A stretch of DNA of 44,527 nt from positions 1 through 44,527 of the forward strand of contig JAEYAO010000073.1 of assembly GCA_023456105.1 (NCBI GenBank). Reading direction: 5' to 3'. Every line of letters starts with the position of its first letter. The first letter of the stretch is position 1. Position numbers and translations under genes: made by a program. The notes beneath the pieces are model-generated. The model was not told where the DNA came from and did no database searches. It saw nothing but the letters and a program-made list of their open reading frames with translations. This document shows positions 25,037 to 32,806 of this stretch, piece after piece. The DNA is from Pseudomonadota bacterium (lineage in GTDB: Bacteria; Pseudomonadota; Alphaproteobacteria; Caulobacterales; Caulobacteraceae).

Positions 25037-25290
25037 TCTTCGATCAGGTCGCGCGCCTGGCCGCCGCCCGCATCGAGCTCGCTGATCGCCTCACGCAGCC
25101 GTGCGGCGTTGGCCGGGCTGCGCAGCAGATAGTCCGTCTCCTGCCAGGAGGCGAAGTCCTCCAGCGACATCAGAACCGCCGCCGGCTTGCCGCCCTCACG
25201 CGTGATGATGGTGTAGTCGTGATCCGCCGTCACCCGATCGATGGTGGCGGCCAGGTTCTTGCGCAGATCGGTGACAGACATTGCGTTCAT
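25033..25290 (-). CDS. yefM: YefM/Phd family antitoxin
   Basis: Binds and neutralises YoeB and represses the operon. The protein has the MSVTDLRKNLAATIDRV DNA-binding start, ITREGGKPAAVLMSLEDFAS, and the toxin-binding tail ETDYLLRSPANAARLREAI. The frame is open to ATG 25317, but a promoter (TTGCAG-N17-TACATT, minus strand) puts transcription start at about 25290, on the ATG of MNAMSV, so I choose 25290 (85 residues) and suggest a leaderless message; ATG 25281 is also possible. It begins 41 bases after the stop of the acyl-CoA dehydrogenase gene. Confidence 0.94.
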   Translation of the reverse strand: MNAMSVTDLRKNLAATIDRVTADHDYTIITREGGKPAAVLMSLEDFASWQETDYLLRSPANAARLREAISELDAGGGQARDLIEE

Positions 25291-25325
25291 GTCCGCAATG
25301 TACGCGTTCACGTACATTCCTGCAA
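25278..25325 (-). promoter_or_regulatory. yefM-yoeB promoter with two overlapping palindromic operators
   Basis: AATGTACG-N6-CGTACATT (25297-25318) and ACATTGCG-N8-CGCAATGT (25278-25301) are both perfect eight-base inverted repeats and overlap by five bases. The first has the TGTAC core known for YefM operators in E. coli. On the minus strand a promoter with -35 TTGCAG (25325-25320) and -10 TACATT (25302-25297) lies between them, so bound antitoxin complex would cover the -10 and the start codon. The palindromes are seen; the regulation follows from the family. Confidence 0.8.
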
Positions 25326-25331
25326 CATCGG

Positions 25332-26495
25332 CTACAGCGTCCGCGCGATCAAGAGCTTCATGATCTCATTCGTGCCGCCGTAAATGCGCTGGACGCGGGC
25401 GTCCTTGTAGAGCTGGGCGATCGGGTATTCGGTCATGTAGCCGTAGCCGCCGTGCAGCTGCAGCATTTCGTCCAGGGTCTCGCCCTGGATGTCGGTGACC
25501 CAATATTTGGCCATGGAGGCGGTGGCGGCGTCCAGCTTGCCCTGCAAGTGCAGAGAAATGCAGTGGTCGACGAAGACCTTGGCCACCGTCAGCTTGGTCT
25601 TGACCTCGGCCAGCTTGAACTGGGTGTTCTGGAAATCAAGCACGCGCTTGCCGAACGCCTTGCGCTCCTTGACGTAGGCCAGGGTGTGCTCGAGGCCCCG
25701 TTCGGCGGCGGCGACGCCCTGGACCGCGATGTTCAGCCGCTCCTGCGGCAACTGCTGCATCAGCTGCACGAAACCCTGGCCCTCGACGCCGCCGATGATG
25801 TTATCGGCGGGAACCTGGACATCGTTGAAGAACAGCTCGGAGGTGTCGTTGGCCTCCATCCCGATCTTGTGCAGGTTGCGGCCACGCTCGAAACCTTCGG
25901 CGCCGTCGGTTTCGACCACGATCAGGCTGGTGCCCCTGGCGCCCTCGGCCGGATCGGTCTTGGCCACCACGATGATGAAGTTGGCCAGTTGGCCGTTGGT
26001 GATGAAGGTCTTGGAGCCGTTGACGACGTAGCCGTTGCCACCCTTCACGGCGGTGGTCTTGACCCCCTGCAGGTCCGAACCGGCGCCCGGCTCGGTCATG
26101 GCGATGGCGCCGACCAGCTCGCCCGACGCCAGGCGCGGCAGCCAGCGCTGCTTCTGCTCGTCGGTGCCGTAGTGCCAGATGTAGGGGGCGACGATGGCGT
26201 TGTGCAGCGACAGGCCGAAATGGTCCGCGCCCTTCCAGCCCAGCTGGCGCATCAGCACGACCTCGTGGCGATAGTCGCCGCCCATGCCGCCGTCCGGTTC
26301 CGGAATGGAGACGCCCAGCAGGCCCGCCTCGCCCGCGGCGTTCCACAGGCTGCGGGGGACCGAGGAGTCGGCGATCCACTGCTGCACCTTCTCCAGCGGC
26401 GCATGCTCGTCGATCCACCGGCCGACGCTGTCGGAGAAGAGGGTGATCTCTTCTTCCTGCATGAAGTCGGGATCGGGGCTGTTCAGGACGTTCAT
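25332..26495 (-). CDS. Acyl-CoA dehydrogenase (about 387 aa)
   Basis: FAD flavoprotein that makes trans-2-enoyl-CoA in beta-oxidation or amino-acid breakdown, passing electrons to ETF. The family marks are AIAMTEPGAGSDLQG, FITNGQLANFIIVVAKT, ERLNIAVQGVAAAERGLEHTLAYVKERKAFG and QLHGGYGYMTEYPIAQLYKDARVQRIYGGTNEIMK; the catalytic Glu is the one in the YGGTNE block region. Start ATG 26495 follows GGAGGAG at nine bases, a site that is the end of repeat copy 3; the open frame to 26633 reads through the repeat and is not used. Chain-length preference cannot be told. It is followed by yefM at 41 bases. Confidence 0.95.
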   Translation of the reverse strand: MNVLNSPDPDFMQEEEITLFSDSVGRWIDEHAPLEKVQQWIADSSVPRSLWNAAGEAGLLGVSIPEPDGGMGGDYRHEVVLMRQLGWKGADHFGLSLHNAIVAPYIWHYGTDEQKQRWLPRLASGELVGAIAMTEPGAGSDLQGVKTTAVKGGNGYVVNGSKTFITNGQLANFIIVVAKTDPAEGARGTSLIVVETDGAEGFERGRNLHKIGMEANDTSELFFNDVQVPADNIIGGVEGQGFVQLMQQLPQERLNIAVQGVAAAERGLEHTLAYVKERKAFGKRVLDFQNTQFKLAEVKTKLTVAKVFVDHCISLHLQGKLDAATASMAKYWVTDIQGETLDEMLQLHGGYGYMTEYPIAQLYKDARVQRIYGGTNEIMKLLIARTL

Positions 26496-26502
26496 CTGAT
26501 TT

Positions 26503-26653
26503 CTCCTCCCCATCGCCCGCGATGGGGAGGGGGACCACGAAGTGGTGGAGGGGTTGGGTCCGCCTCTCTCTTCAGCTTGGGAGGAGGTCCGCCCCTCCGT
26601 CTCGTCGGCTGCGCCGCCGATCCACCTCCCCATCGCCCGGCGATGGGGAGGAG
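26503..26653. repeat. Palindromic GC-rich repeat, copy 3 (between two acyl-CoA dehydrogenases)
   Basis: About 151 bases filling the 168-base gap. Both outer ends are palindromes (CTCCCCATCGC...GCGATGGGGAG on each side), differing in core from copies 1 and 2, which have CCCCATGGGG. The left inner hairpin is ACCAC-GAA-GTGGT (26534-26546); the right half has a less regular TCGGC...GCCGA hairpin (about 26603-26620). On the minus strand its lower end GGGGAGGAG is the ribosome binding site of the gene at 26495. Confidence 0.8.
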
Positions 26654-26663
26654 AGTTGAGGCT

Positions 26664-28448
26664 TTAGAACGCTTCGGCCGGCATCTGCATGAGGACGTCG
26701 GCGCCGGTCTTCAGCTTCTTCAGGTGCGCGCCGGCGTCGGGCAGGATGCGCTCGACGAAGTAGCGGCCGGTCATCAGCTTGTTGGCGTAATAGGGGTCGG
26801 TCGAGCCCGCATCCACCTGCGCTTGCGCCGCCTTGGCCATCTGCGCCCACATATAGGCCAGGGCCGTTACGCCGAAGATGTTGAGGTAGTCGGTCGAGGC
26901 CGCGCCCGCGTTGTCCGGATTGCCCATGCCGTTCTGCATCAGCCACATGGTGGCCTCCTGCAGCTTCTTCTTGGCGTCGGCCAGGCCGTCGACGAAGGGC
27001 TTGATCGGACCGTCCGCGCCGTTCTCGGCCACAAAGGCGTCGATGTCGGAGAACCAGCTCATGATGGCCCGGCCGCCCTGGGCCGGCAGCTTTCTGCCCA
27101 CCAGGTCCAGCGCCTGGATGCCGTTGGTGCCTTCGTAGATCATGGTGATGCGGGCGTCGCGCAGGTACTGCGAGGCCGGGAAGTGCTCGGTGTAGCCCGA
27201 GCCGCCGTGCACCTGCATGGCCAAGGACGCGACATGGAAGCCCTTGTCGGTCAGATACGCCTTCACCACCGGGGTGATCAGGCCCATGTAATCCTTGGCC
27301 TTGGTGGCGGTGGCCTCGTCCGACGAGCCCTGCAGGTCGGCCTGCAGCGCGGTCCACAGCACCAGCGCCTGGCCGCCCTCCACGAAGGCCTTGCCCTCCA
27401 GCAGCATGCGGCGGACGTCCGGGTGGACGATGATGGGGTCGGCGGCCTGGTCGGGGTTCTTTGGACCCGTCAGGCTGCGGCCCTGGATGCGGTCCTTGGC
27501 GAACTCCACGGCGGCCTGGTAGGCGGCGGTGCCGATGGCGAGCCCTTGCAGGCCGGTGCCCAGGCGGGCTTCGTTCATGACCACGAACATGTTGTTCATG
27601 CCGCGGCCTTCCTCGCCGACCAGCCAGCCGGTGGCGTTCTCATAGGCCATGACGCAGGTGGCGTTGCCGTGGATGCCCATCTTGTGCTCCAGGCCGGCGC
27701 AGACCACGCCGTTGCGCTCGCCCAGCGACCCGTCCTCGTTGACCAGCACCTTGGGCACCACGAACAGCGACAGCCCCTTGATGCCGGCGGGCGCGCCCTC
27801 GACGCGGGCCAGAACCGTGTGGATGATGTTGTCGGTGAAGTCGTGCTCGCCGGCCGAAATCCAGATCTTCTGGCCAGTGATGGAATAGGTGCCGTCGCCG
27901 TTCGGAACCGCCTTGGTGCGCACCATGCCGAGGTCCGTGCCGCACTGGGGCTCGGTCAGGTTCATGGTCCCGCCCCACTCGCCGGTGGCCATCTTGGGCA
28001 GGTATTTGGCCTTCAGCTCTTCGGAGCCGTTGGCGTGGATGCCCGCATAGGCGCCCGCCGTCAGGCCCGGATACATCGAAAAGGCGGCGGAGGCCGCGGC
28101 CGTCATCTGGCCGAACGCCATGCCGATCACCGCCGGCATGCCCTGGCCGCCGAACTCGGTATGGGCCGACAACGCCGGCCAGCCGGCCTCCACCATCTGC
28201 TGATAGGCTTCCTTCCAGCCGGTCGGGCCGGTGACCACGCCGCCGTCGGACAGCTTGCAGCCCTCCTGGTCGCCCACGCGGTTGATCGGGGCGATGACCT
28301 CTTCGGCGAACTTGGCGCCTTCTTCCAGGATCTGGCCGACCAGGTCGGCCGAGACGTCCTCGAAGCCTGGCTGGTTGGCGTGGCGGTCGATCTCCAGAAC
28401 TTCGTTGAGGATAAAGGTGAAGTCGCGGACAGGCGCCGTGTAGGCCAT
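26664..28448 (-). CDS. Acyl-CoA dehydrogenase, long form (about 594 aa)
   Basis: A larger member with the extra N- and C-terminal helical domains seen in FadE/DmdC-like dehydrogenases (3-methylmercaptopropionyl-CoA or medium-chain substrates). Visible are the MAYTAPVRDFTFILNEVL start typical of this subgroup, GGTMNLTEPQCGTDLG for FAD/substrate, KIWISAGEHD, and VHGGSGYTEHFPASQYLRDARITMIYEGTNGIQALDLVGRK. The substrate is not known from the sequence. It follows the MerR gene by three bases, and repeat copy 3 separates it from the second dehydrogenase. Confidence 0.94.
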   Translation of the reverse strand: MAYTAPVRDFTFILNEVLEIDRHANQPGFEDVSADLVGQILEEGAKFAEEVIAPINRVGDQEGCKLSDGGVVTGPTGWKEAYQQMVEAGWPALSAHTEFGGQGMPAVIGMAFGQMTAAASAAFSMYPGLTAGAYAGIHANGSEELKAKYLPKMATGEWGGTMNLTEPQCGTDLGMVRTKAVPNGDGTYSITGQKIWISAGEHDFTDNIIHTVLARVEGAPAGIKGLSLFVVPKVLVNEDGSLGERNGVVCAGLEHKMGIHGNATCVMAYENATGWLVGEEGRGMNNMFVVMNEARLGTGLQGLAIGTAAYQAAVEFAKDRIQGRSLTGPKNPDQAADPIIVHPDVRRMLLEGKAFVEGGQALVLWTALQADLQGSSDEATATKAKDYMGLITPVVKAYLTDKGFHVASLAMQVHGGSGYTEHFPASQYLRDARITMIYEGTNGIQALDLVGRKLPAQGGRAIMSWFSDIDAFVAENGADGPIKPFVDGLADAKKKLQEATMWLMQNGMGNPDNAGAASTDYLNIFGVTALAYMWAQMAKAAQAQVDAGSTDPYYANKLMTGRYFVERILPDAGAHLKKLKTGADVLMQMPAEAF

Positions 28449-28451
28449 CGG

Positions 28452-28931
28452 TTACGCTCTCGCTTTGAAGGGGTGGTGGTCGTGGTTGAGCCGGGCGCGC
28501 AGCACCTGCTCGTAATCCTGAGCGCCCGGCAGCAGGTCCGGCCGGTGCTCGCCCAGCTTGGACTCCATCCAGGCGCAGGCGTCCTCGGCGGTCTGAATGG
28601 CGCCCTCGATGTCCTCCAGCTGCTGCTTCAGCGTCTCGATCTGGGCGCGGTGGCGGCGCAGGGCGATCGCCATCTGGTGGGTGTTGTGATCCTTACGGTC
28701 ATAGAGATCCAGCATCTCTTGGATCTCCTGCAGGGTGAAGCCGATGCGCCGGCCGCGCAGGATCAGCTTCAGCCGGGCTCGGTCGCGCGCGTTGTAGACG
28801 CGGGTCTGGCCCTTGCGGGCGGGGGTCAGAAGCCCCTTGTCCTCATAGAACCGCAGGGCGCGCGCGGTCGCGTCGAACTCGCGGCACAGCTGGCGGATCG
28901 AATAGGTGCGATGATCGTCGGCGGTCGCCAT
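28452..28931 (-). CDS. MerR family transcriptional regulator (LiuR-like)
   Basis: 159 residues. The N-terminal winged helix has YSIRQLCREFDATARALRFYEDKGLLTPARKGQTRVYNARDRARL, followed by a long dimerising coiled coil (about residues 75-120) and a C-terminal tail without metal-binding Cys. MerR proteins next to acyl-CoA dehydrogenases resemble LiuR-type regulators of branched-chain amino acid or fatty acid breakdown; that link is inferred. It is the first gene of its operon and has a dyad 15 bases upstream that it probably binds. Confidence 0.92.
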   Translation of the reverse strand: MATADDHRTYSIRQLCREFDATARALRFYEDKGLLTPARKGQTRVYNARDRARLKLILRGRRIGFTLQEIQEMLDLYDRKDHNTHQMAIALRRHRAQIETLKQQLEDIEGAIQTAEDACAWMESKLGEHRPDLLPGAQDYEQVLRARLNHDHHPFKARA

Positions 28932-28945
28932 GAGCGCCTCAATAA

Positions 28946-28963
28946 CTTGACGCGCACGTAAAG
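28946..28963. promoter_or_regulatory. Probable MerR operator
   Basis: An 18-base dyad, CTTGACGCGCACGTAAAG, in which CTT, ACG and GC each pair with their partners in the second half (CTTnACGnGCnCGTnAAG). It lies between the MerR gene (start 28931) and the divergent DUF2256 gene (start 28983). The ACG/CGT core is like sites described for LiuR-type MerR regulators. Binding and autoregulation are inferred. Confidence 0.65.
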
Positions 28964-28982
28964 GGAAGGTTTTTCACGCGCC

Positions 28983-29180
28983 ATGGCTGTCAAGCACGTC
29001 AACGGGGCGCTCGGTGTGAAGAAAGGCGACCTGCCGACCAAGCCCTGCGAGGTCTGCGGCCGCCCGTTCACATGGCGAAAGAAATGGGCGCGGGACTGGG
29101 ATCAGGTGAAGACCTGCTCCGACCGCTGCCGTTCGGCGCGGCTCAGCCCCGGCGGCGGCCCAGCAGCACGGGAATCGTGA
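28983..29180 (+). CDS. DUF2256 family protein
   Basis: A 65-residue protein with the DUF2256 pattern: a KGDLPTKPCEVCGRPFTWRKKW segment, then a WDQVKTCSDRCRS segment. The four Cys (two C-x-x-C type pairs) suggest a small zinc finger. Function unknown; genes of this family often lie beside photolyase/cryptochrome-like genes, but none is seen here. The start ATG 28983 is the first in frame, with a GGAAGG stretch 13 bases before. Its last 38 bases overlap the convergent DoxX gene. Confidence 0.9.
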   Translation: MAVKHVNGALGVKKGDLPTKPCEVCGRPFTWRKKWARDWDQVKTCSDRCRSARLSPGGGPAARES

Positions 29181-29559
29181 TCGCCAGCAGCAGCAGGTTG
29201 ACCACCGACAGTCCGACGTCGCGGTTCAGGGCGTGGACGCCCAGCATGGCGGCCTCCAGCACCATCAGCCCGAAGGCCGAGGTCAGCAGCGCCGGCCGGA
29301 ACAGCCGCCAGGAGATCAGCGGCGTCAGCACGCCGAGCGCCAGCACCATCTCGGCCACGCCCAGGCCGCGCACCAGGTTCTCGGGCGCGAAGGCCGGCCA
29401 GCCCATCAGCGCCACCAGATTGGTCATGGGCTCGGACACCTTGGCCCAGCCGGCGGCGATGAAGAACATCGCCAACCATCCCTGAAGCGTCCAGAGCGCG
29501 AGGTTGCGGGCGTTGGCGTCCAGCCGGGCGCGTGCGGGGGAAAAGGTCGTGGTGGTCAT
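29143..29559 (-). CDS. DoxX family membrane protein
   Basis: 138 residues from ATG 29559, with four membrane helices at about residues 22-40, 55-75, 82-100 and 110-130. The ARNLALWTLQGWLAMFFIAAGWAKVSEP start and the LVRGLGVAEMVLALGVLTPL block are of the DoxX type. These proteins are linked with thiosulfate or quinone redox chemistry in some organisms, but no partner is visible here. The frame is open to ATG 29676, yet a promoter at 29648-29676 places transcription start near 29641, so the upstream ATG cannot be used. The overlap with DUF2256 is at the stop codons. Confidence 0.85.
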   Translation of the reverse strand: MTTTTFSPARARLDANARNLALWTLQGWLAMFFIAAGWAKVSEPMTNLVALMGWPAFAPENLVRGLGVAEMVLALGVLTPLISWRLFRPALLTSAFGLMVLEAAMLGVHALNRDVGLSVVNLLLLAITIPVLLGRRRG

Positions 29560-29647
29560 GGGAGGACGTCCGGCGACCGCATGGGCCGCAAAAGAGGTGA
29601 TCTGCAACAGCGACGATATCGGATCGACATCGGCGTTGCGCAAGGGT

Positions 29648-29713
29648 CTTATAGCCAAGGTTTCGCGATCTGTCATCGAGTGATGACATGAACGAAGTCG
29701 TCAGGTGATGACA
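29648..29713 (-). promoter_or_regulatory. doxX promoter with embedded palindromes
   Basis: On the minus strand ATGACA (29676-29671), 17 bases, then TATAAG (29653-29648) form a good sigma-70-type promoter. The -35 is part of the perfect inverted repeat TGTCATC-GAGT-GATGACA (29671-29688). A second, imperfect dyad, GTCGTCA-GG-TGATGAC, lies at 29697-29712. A regulator binding these repeated GTCATC/GATGAC arms would overlap or touch the -35. No candidate regulator gene is adjacent. Confidence 0.7.
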
Positions 29714-29720
29714 AACTGTT

Positions 29721-31157
29721 TCAGCCGGCGGAGGGGACGTCTCCCGCTGCGTTGAAGCCATAGGCGCGGCGGGCGTCCTCGATGTGCTTGAGCTTGGCCC
29801 CAAAGGGCCCCCAGTCGTCGCCGATGTCGATGGCGGACCAGATCGTCTCGACCTCGTCGATCAGCATCTCTTCCGGCTCGGGCCGGGCGAAGACGGGATG
29901 CTCCAGGCGCTCAGGCGCATCCGGCTCGTGCTCGAACAGGGCGAAGCGGAAGGCGTCGAACGCCTCGCCCTGATAGACCGCCTTGCGCGGTCCGGCGAGC
30001 GCCCGGGCTGCCGAGGAAAAGCCGGCGAACCAGTCAAAGAACAGCGGCTCCCACCGAAGGGCTTCGCCGCCTTCGCGAAGCAGGGCGAGCGTCGTATCCA
30101 GCAGCCGCTGGTCCGCCGCCTCGCCAAGGCTCCTGACCCCCAGCCGCATCAGAAAGGCCGTGCGCAGCTCGCGGATGTAGGCCGCGCCAAAGCCGTTCAG
30201 CGCCTGCGTCAGCGGCTCCGTTTCGGCGACCAGCTTCAGGCAGCCGGCCAGCTGGGTCAGGTTCCAGAACACCGCCTCCGGCTGGCGCGCGAAGGCGTAG
30301 AGGCCGCTCTGGTCGAAGTAGGCGGCGGTGAAGCCCGGTTCGTAGAGGGGCAGAAAGCGCCAGGGACCGTAGTCGAAGCTCTCGCCCGTGACGTTCAGAT
30401 TGTCGGTGTTCAGCACCCCGTGCACGAAGCCGGCGGCGATCCAGCGGGCGGTCAGCCGGGCCGAGGCCGCGACGATCGCCTGAAGCAGGGCGGCGGCGTC
30501 GCCGGCCGGGACCGACGGATGGTAAAGGGCGCGGACGTGCTCCACCAGCGTCTCGATCTGGTCGCGCCGGCCGTGAAAGGCCGCGCGCTGGAAGGTGCCG
30601 AAGCGGACGTGGCTGTGCGACAGCCGCACCAGAACGGCGGAGCGGGTGGGGGACGGCTCGTCGCCGCGTTCCAGCGCCTCGCCCGTCTCGATCAGCGAAA
30701 AGGCGCGGCTGGTCGGGACGCCCTGCGCCTCCAGCATGGAGGCGGCCAGCACCTCGCGCACCCCGCCCTTCAGCGTCAGCCGCCCGTCCGCCCCGCGCGA
30801 CCAGGGCGTCCGGCCCGAGCCCTTGGTGCCCAAGTCCATCAGCCGACCGGAGGCGTCGCGCATCTGCGCCGCCAGAAAGCCCCGCCCGTCGCCGAGGTCG
30901 GGGTTGTAGGCGCGGAACTGGTGCCCGTGATAGCGCATCGCGATAGGGCCGGGCTGGCCGCGCAGGGGCGTGAAGCGGCCGAAGTGGTCGACCCATTCGG
31001 CGTCGCTCAGGAGATCGAGCCCCACCTCGCCGGCGGCGCGATCGTTGCGGAAGCGCAAGACGACCTGCGGAAACTCGGCCGCGCGGACCGCGTCGCCATA
31101 CTCGTCTCCGAGCTCAAAGAAGCGGGGTTCGGGAGTGTAGGCGGCGGACACGGGCAT
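29721..31157 (-). CDS. selO: SelO/YdiU protein adenylyltransferase (AMPylase) pseudokinase
   Basis: SelO transfers AMP to Ser, Thr or Tyr of proteins, tied to oxidative stress. The 478-residue product has the hallmark blocks YHGHQFRAYNPDLGDGRG, DLGTKGSGRTPWSRGADGRLTLKGGVREVL, SRAFSLIETG, and HGVLNTDNLNVTGESFDYGPW with the active-site Asn and Asp. Start ATG 31157 fits the family N-terminus; the frame continues upstream to 31448 only through the divergent promoter region and nhaA. Many bacterial SelO lack selenocysteine, as here: the C-terminus has no Cys or TGA before the stop. Confidence 0.95.
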   Translation of the reverse strand: MPVSAAYTPEPRFFELGDEYGDAVRAAEFPQVVLRFRNDRAAGEVGLDLLSDAEWVDHFGRFTPLRGQPGPIAMRYHGHQFRAYNPDLGDGRGFLAAQMRDASGRLMDLGTKGSGRTPWSRGADGRLTLKGGVREVLAASMLEAQGVPTSRAFSLIETGEALERGDEPSPTRSAVLVRLSHSHVRFGTFQRAAFHGRRDQIETLVEHVRALYHPSVPAGDAAALLQAIVAASARLTARWIAAGFVHGVLNTDNLNVTGESFDYGPWRFLPLYEPGFTAAYFDQSGLYAFARQPEAVFWNLTQLAGCLKLVAETEPLTQALNGFGAAYIRELRTAFLMRLGVRSLGEAADQRLLDTTLALLREGGEALRWEPLFFDWFAGFSSAARALAGPRKAVYQGEAFDAFRFALFEHEPDAPERLEHPVFARPEPEEMLIDEVETIWSAIDIGDDWGPFGAKLKHIEDARRAYGFNAAGDVPSAG

Positions 31158-31353
31158 GGCTGGCAGATGCGGATGGACCCACGCATGCGCAACCGCGTGG
31201 GGTTGAACCTTGAAACGCCATCCGTATTCTTGTTCGCAGAGATCAGGCCGGACCAACCGGCCAGGCCGGCGCCGCGCGCAATCGCGGCGAACCCGGTCCG
31301 GCGTCCGTCGATAACCTGACGCCACGAACCGCTCCTTTGATCCGGAGGCCGCC

Positions 31354-32589
31354 GTGGCTCGCAGACTGACGCTTGATTTCCTGAAGACCGAAGCCGCCTC
31401 GGGCGCGGCGCTGGGGCTGGCCGCGCTCGCCGCGCTCGCAGTCGCCAATTCGCCCTGGGCCCCCGACTACTTCGCCTGGCTAAAGAGCGTGCACGCGCTG
31501 CAGATCGGGCCGATCCGGCTGGAGGAGACGATCTCCGACTGGATCAAGGAAGGTCTGATGGCGATCTTCTTTCTCGTGGTGGGGCTGGAGATCAAATACG
31601 AAATCCTGCGGGGCGAACTGAGCGACCCCAGAAAGCTGGCCACGCCGGTGCTGGCGGCGCTGGGCGGGATGGTCGGGCCGGCGGCCGTCTATCTAGCGCT
31701 GACCGGCCTGATCGGCGCGCCGCACGAGGGATGGCCGATCCCGCTGGCCACCGACATCGCCTTCGCCCTGGCCGTGTTCGGCCTTGTCGGCCGAGGACTG
31801 CCGTCGTCGCTGCGGGTGTTTCTTCTGACCCTGGCCATCGTCGACGACCTGGGCGCCATCGCCCTGATCGCGCTTCTGTTCAGCGAAGGAACGAACTGGA
31901 CGCCGCTGTTCTGGGCGATGGGGGCGCTGGCGGTCGGTGCGGTCGCCGCACAGCGGATGCGGATCGCCGCGCCCTTCTGGGTGCTGGGTTTCGGGCTGGT
32001 CTGGTACCTGACGGTGCAGTCGGGCCTGTCGACCTCGCTCACGGCCGTCGCCTTCGCCGCAATCGTGCCGATCCGGCCGCGCGCCGAAGACGGGCAAAGC
32101 CCGCTGAAGGAGGCCATGCACGACCTGCACCCGTGGAACGCCTTTCTGGTGCTGCCGCTGTTCGCCTTCGCCAAGGCGGGGGTGTCGTTCGCCGGACTGT
32201 CGCTCGAACAGGCGTTCGCGCCCTTGGTGATCGCCATCGCCCTGGGGCTGTTCCTGGGCAAGCAGGCCGGCGTGTTCGGGGCGGCGTGGCTGGCCTCGAC
32301 GCTGAGGATCGGCGCGCGCCCCAGCGGCGCCACCTGGATGCAGGTCTATGGCGTCTCGCTGCTGTGCGGCGTCGGCTTCACCATGAGCCTGTTCATCGGC
32401 GTGCTCGCGTTCCCGGGCGCGGTGGATTCGCCTGTGCAGATCGAGGTCAAGCTGGGCGTGATCGCCGGCTCCATCCTTTCCGCCGTGGCGGCCGCGGTGG
32501 TGCTGGCGCTGGCGTCGCGCGCGCGGGTTGTCGACCCGGCGGCGCAGGAGCCGGATGTGGAGCCCCTGTCCGCAGCACGCAAAGATTGA
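31354..32589 (+). CDS. nhaA: Na+/H+ antiporter NhaA
   Basis: Inner membrane antiporter that exports Na+ in exchange for two H+ and controls pH and salt stress. 411 residues with about 12 helices. The ion site is intact and has nearly the same numbers as in E. coli: Asp134 in the ATDIAFAL segment and Asp164-Asp165 in LAIVDDLGAIA. The GTG start at 31354 has GGAGG at 31343-31347. It is divergent from selO, with 196 bases between the starts. Tail residues after the last helix are charged and not conserved. Confidence 0.97.
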   Translation: MARRLTLDFLKTEAASGAALGLAALAALAVANSPWAPDYFAWLKSVHALQIGPIRLEETISDWIKEGLMAIFFLVVGLEIKYEILRGELSDPRKLATPVLAALGGMVGPAAVYLALTGLIGAPHEGWPIPLATDIAFALAVFGLVGRGLPSSLRVFLLTLAIVDDLGAIALIALLFSEGTNWTPLFWAMGALAVGAVAAQRMRIAAPFWVLGFGLVWYLTVQSGLSTSLTAVAFAAIVPIRPRAEDGQSPLKEAMHDLHPWNAFLVLPLFAFAKAGVSFAGLSLEQAFAPLVIAIALGLFLGKQAGVFGAAWLASTLRIGARPSGATWMQVYGVSLLCGVGFTMSLFIGVLAFPGAVDSPVQIEVKLGVIAGSILSAVAAAVVLALASRARVVDPAAQEPDVEPLSAARKD

Positions 32590-32656
32590 CCTAAGGTCAG
32601 CATCTTCTGTCGCTTCCTTGTCACACAAGGGCCGATCGTGGCGAAAAATAGTCGCA

Positions 32657-32682
32657 GCGAACGACGCTCGCTTGTCGTTCGC
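32657..32682. promoter_or_regulatory. Perfect 9-bp inverted repeat upstream of the TonB receptor
   Basis: GCGAACGAC (32657-32665) and GTCGTTCGC (32674-32682) are exact reverse complements with eight bases between. No T-run follows, so it is more like an operator than a terminator. It lies in the 217-base gap after nhaA, 125 bases before the receptor start. A regulator of the receptor gene is the likely user; none is encoded beside it. Confidence 0.6.
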
Positions 32683-32714
32683 GGGAATCCATGGGTAGCC
32701 TCACCATACTGAAT

Positions 32715-32734
32715 CCGCCTCCACGTAGAGGCGG
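32715..32734 (+). promoter_or_regulatory. Hairpin in the leader of the TonB receptor gene
   Basis: CCGCCTC (32715-32721) pairs perfectly with GAGGCGG (32728-32734) around a six-base loop. It would be part of the 5' leader if transcription starts near the inverted repeat at 32657-32682; alternatively it ends the nhaA transcript, but no T-run follows. Structure seen, role unknown. Confidence 0.4.
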
Positions 32735-32806
32735 GTCGATTGGGAACAGGAAACGCTGCGTCGCCGATGAAAACGGCGGCCGGCCAGCTAGCCGGGAAGG
32801 ACGCCC

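Noticed and set aside
25281..28961. A 1226-codon open frame on the plus strand
   Set aside because: It runs antisense to two clear acyl-CoA dehydrogenases, yefM and the MerR gene, and has a His/Val/Gly-rich, repeat-free composition typical of the complement of GC-rich genes. No known domain is seen.
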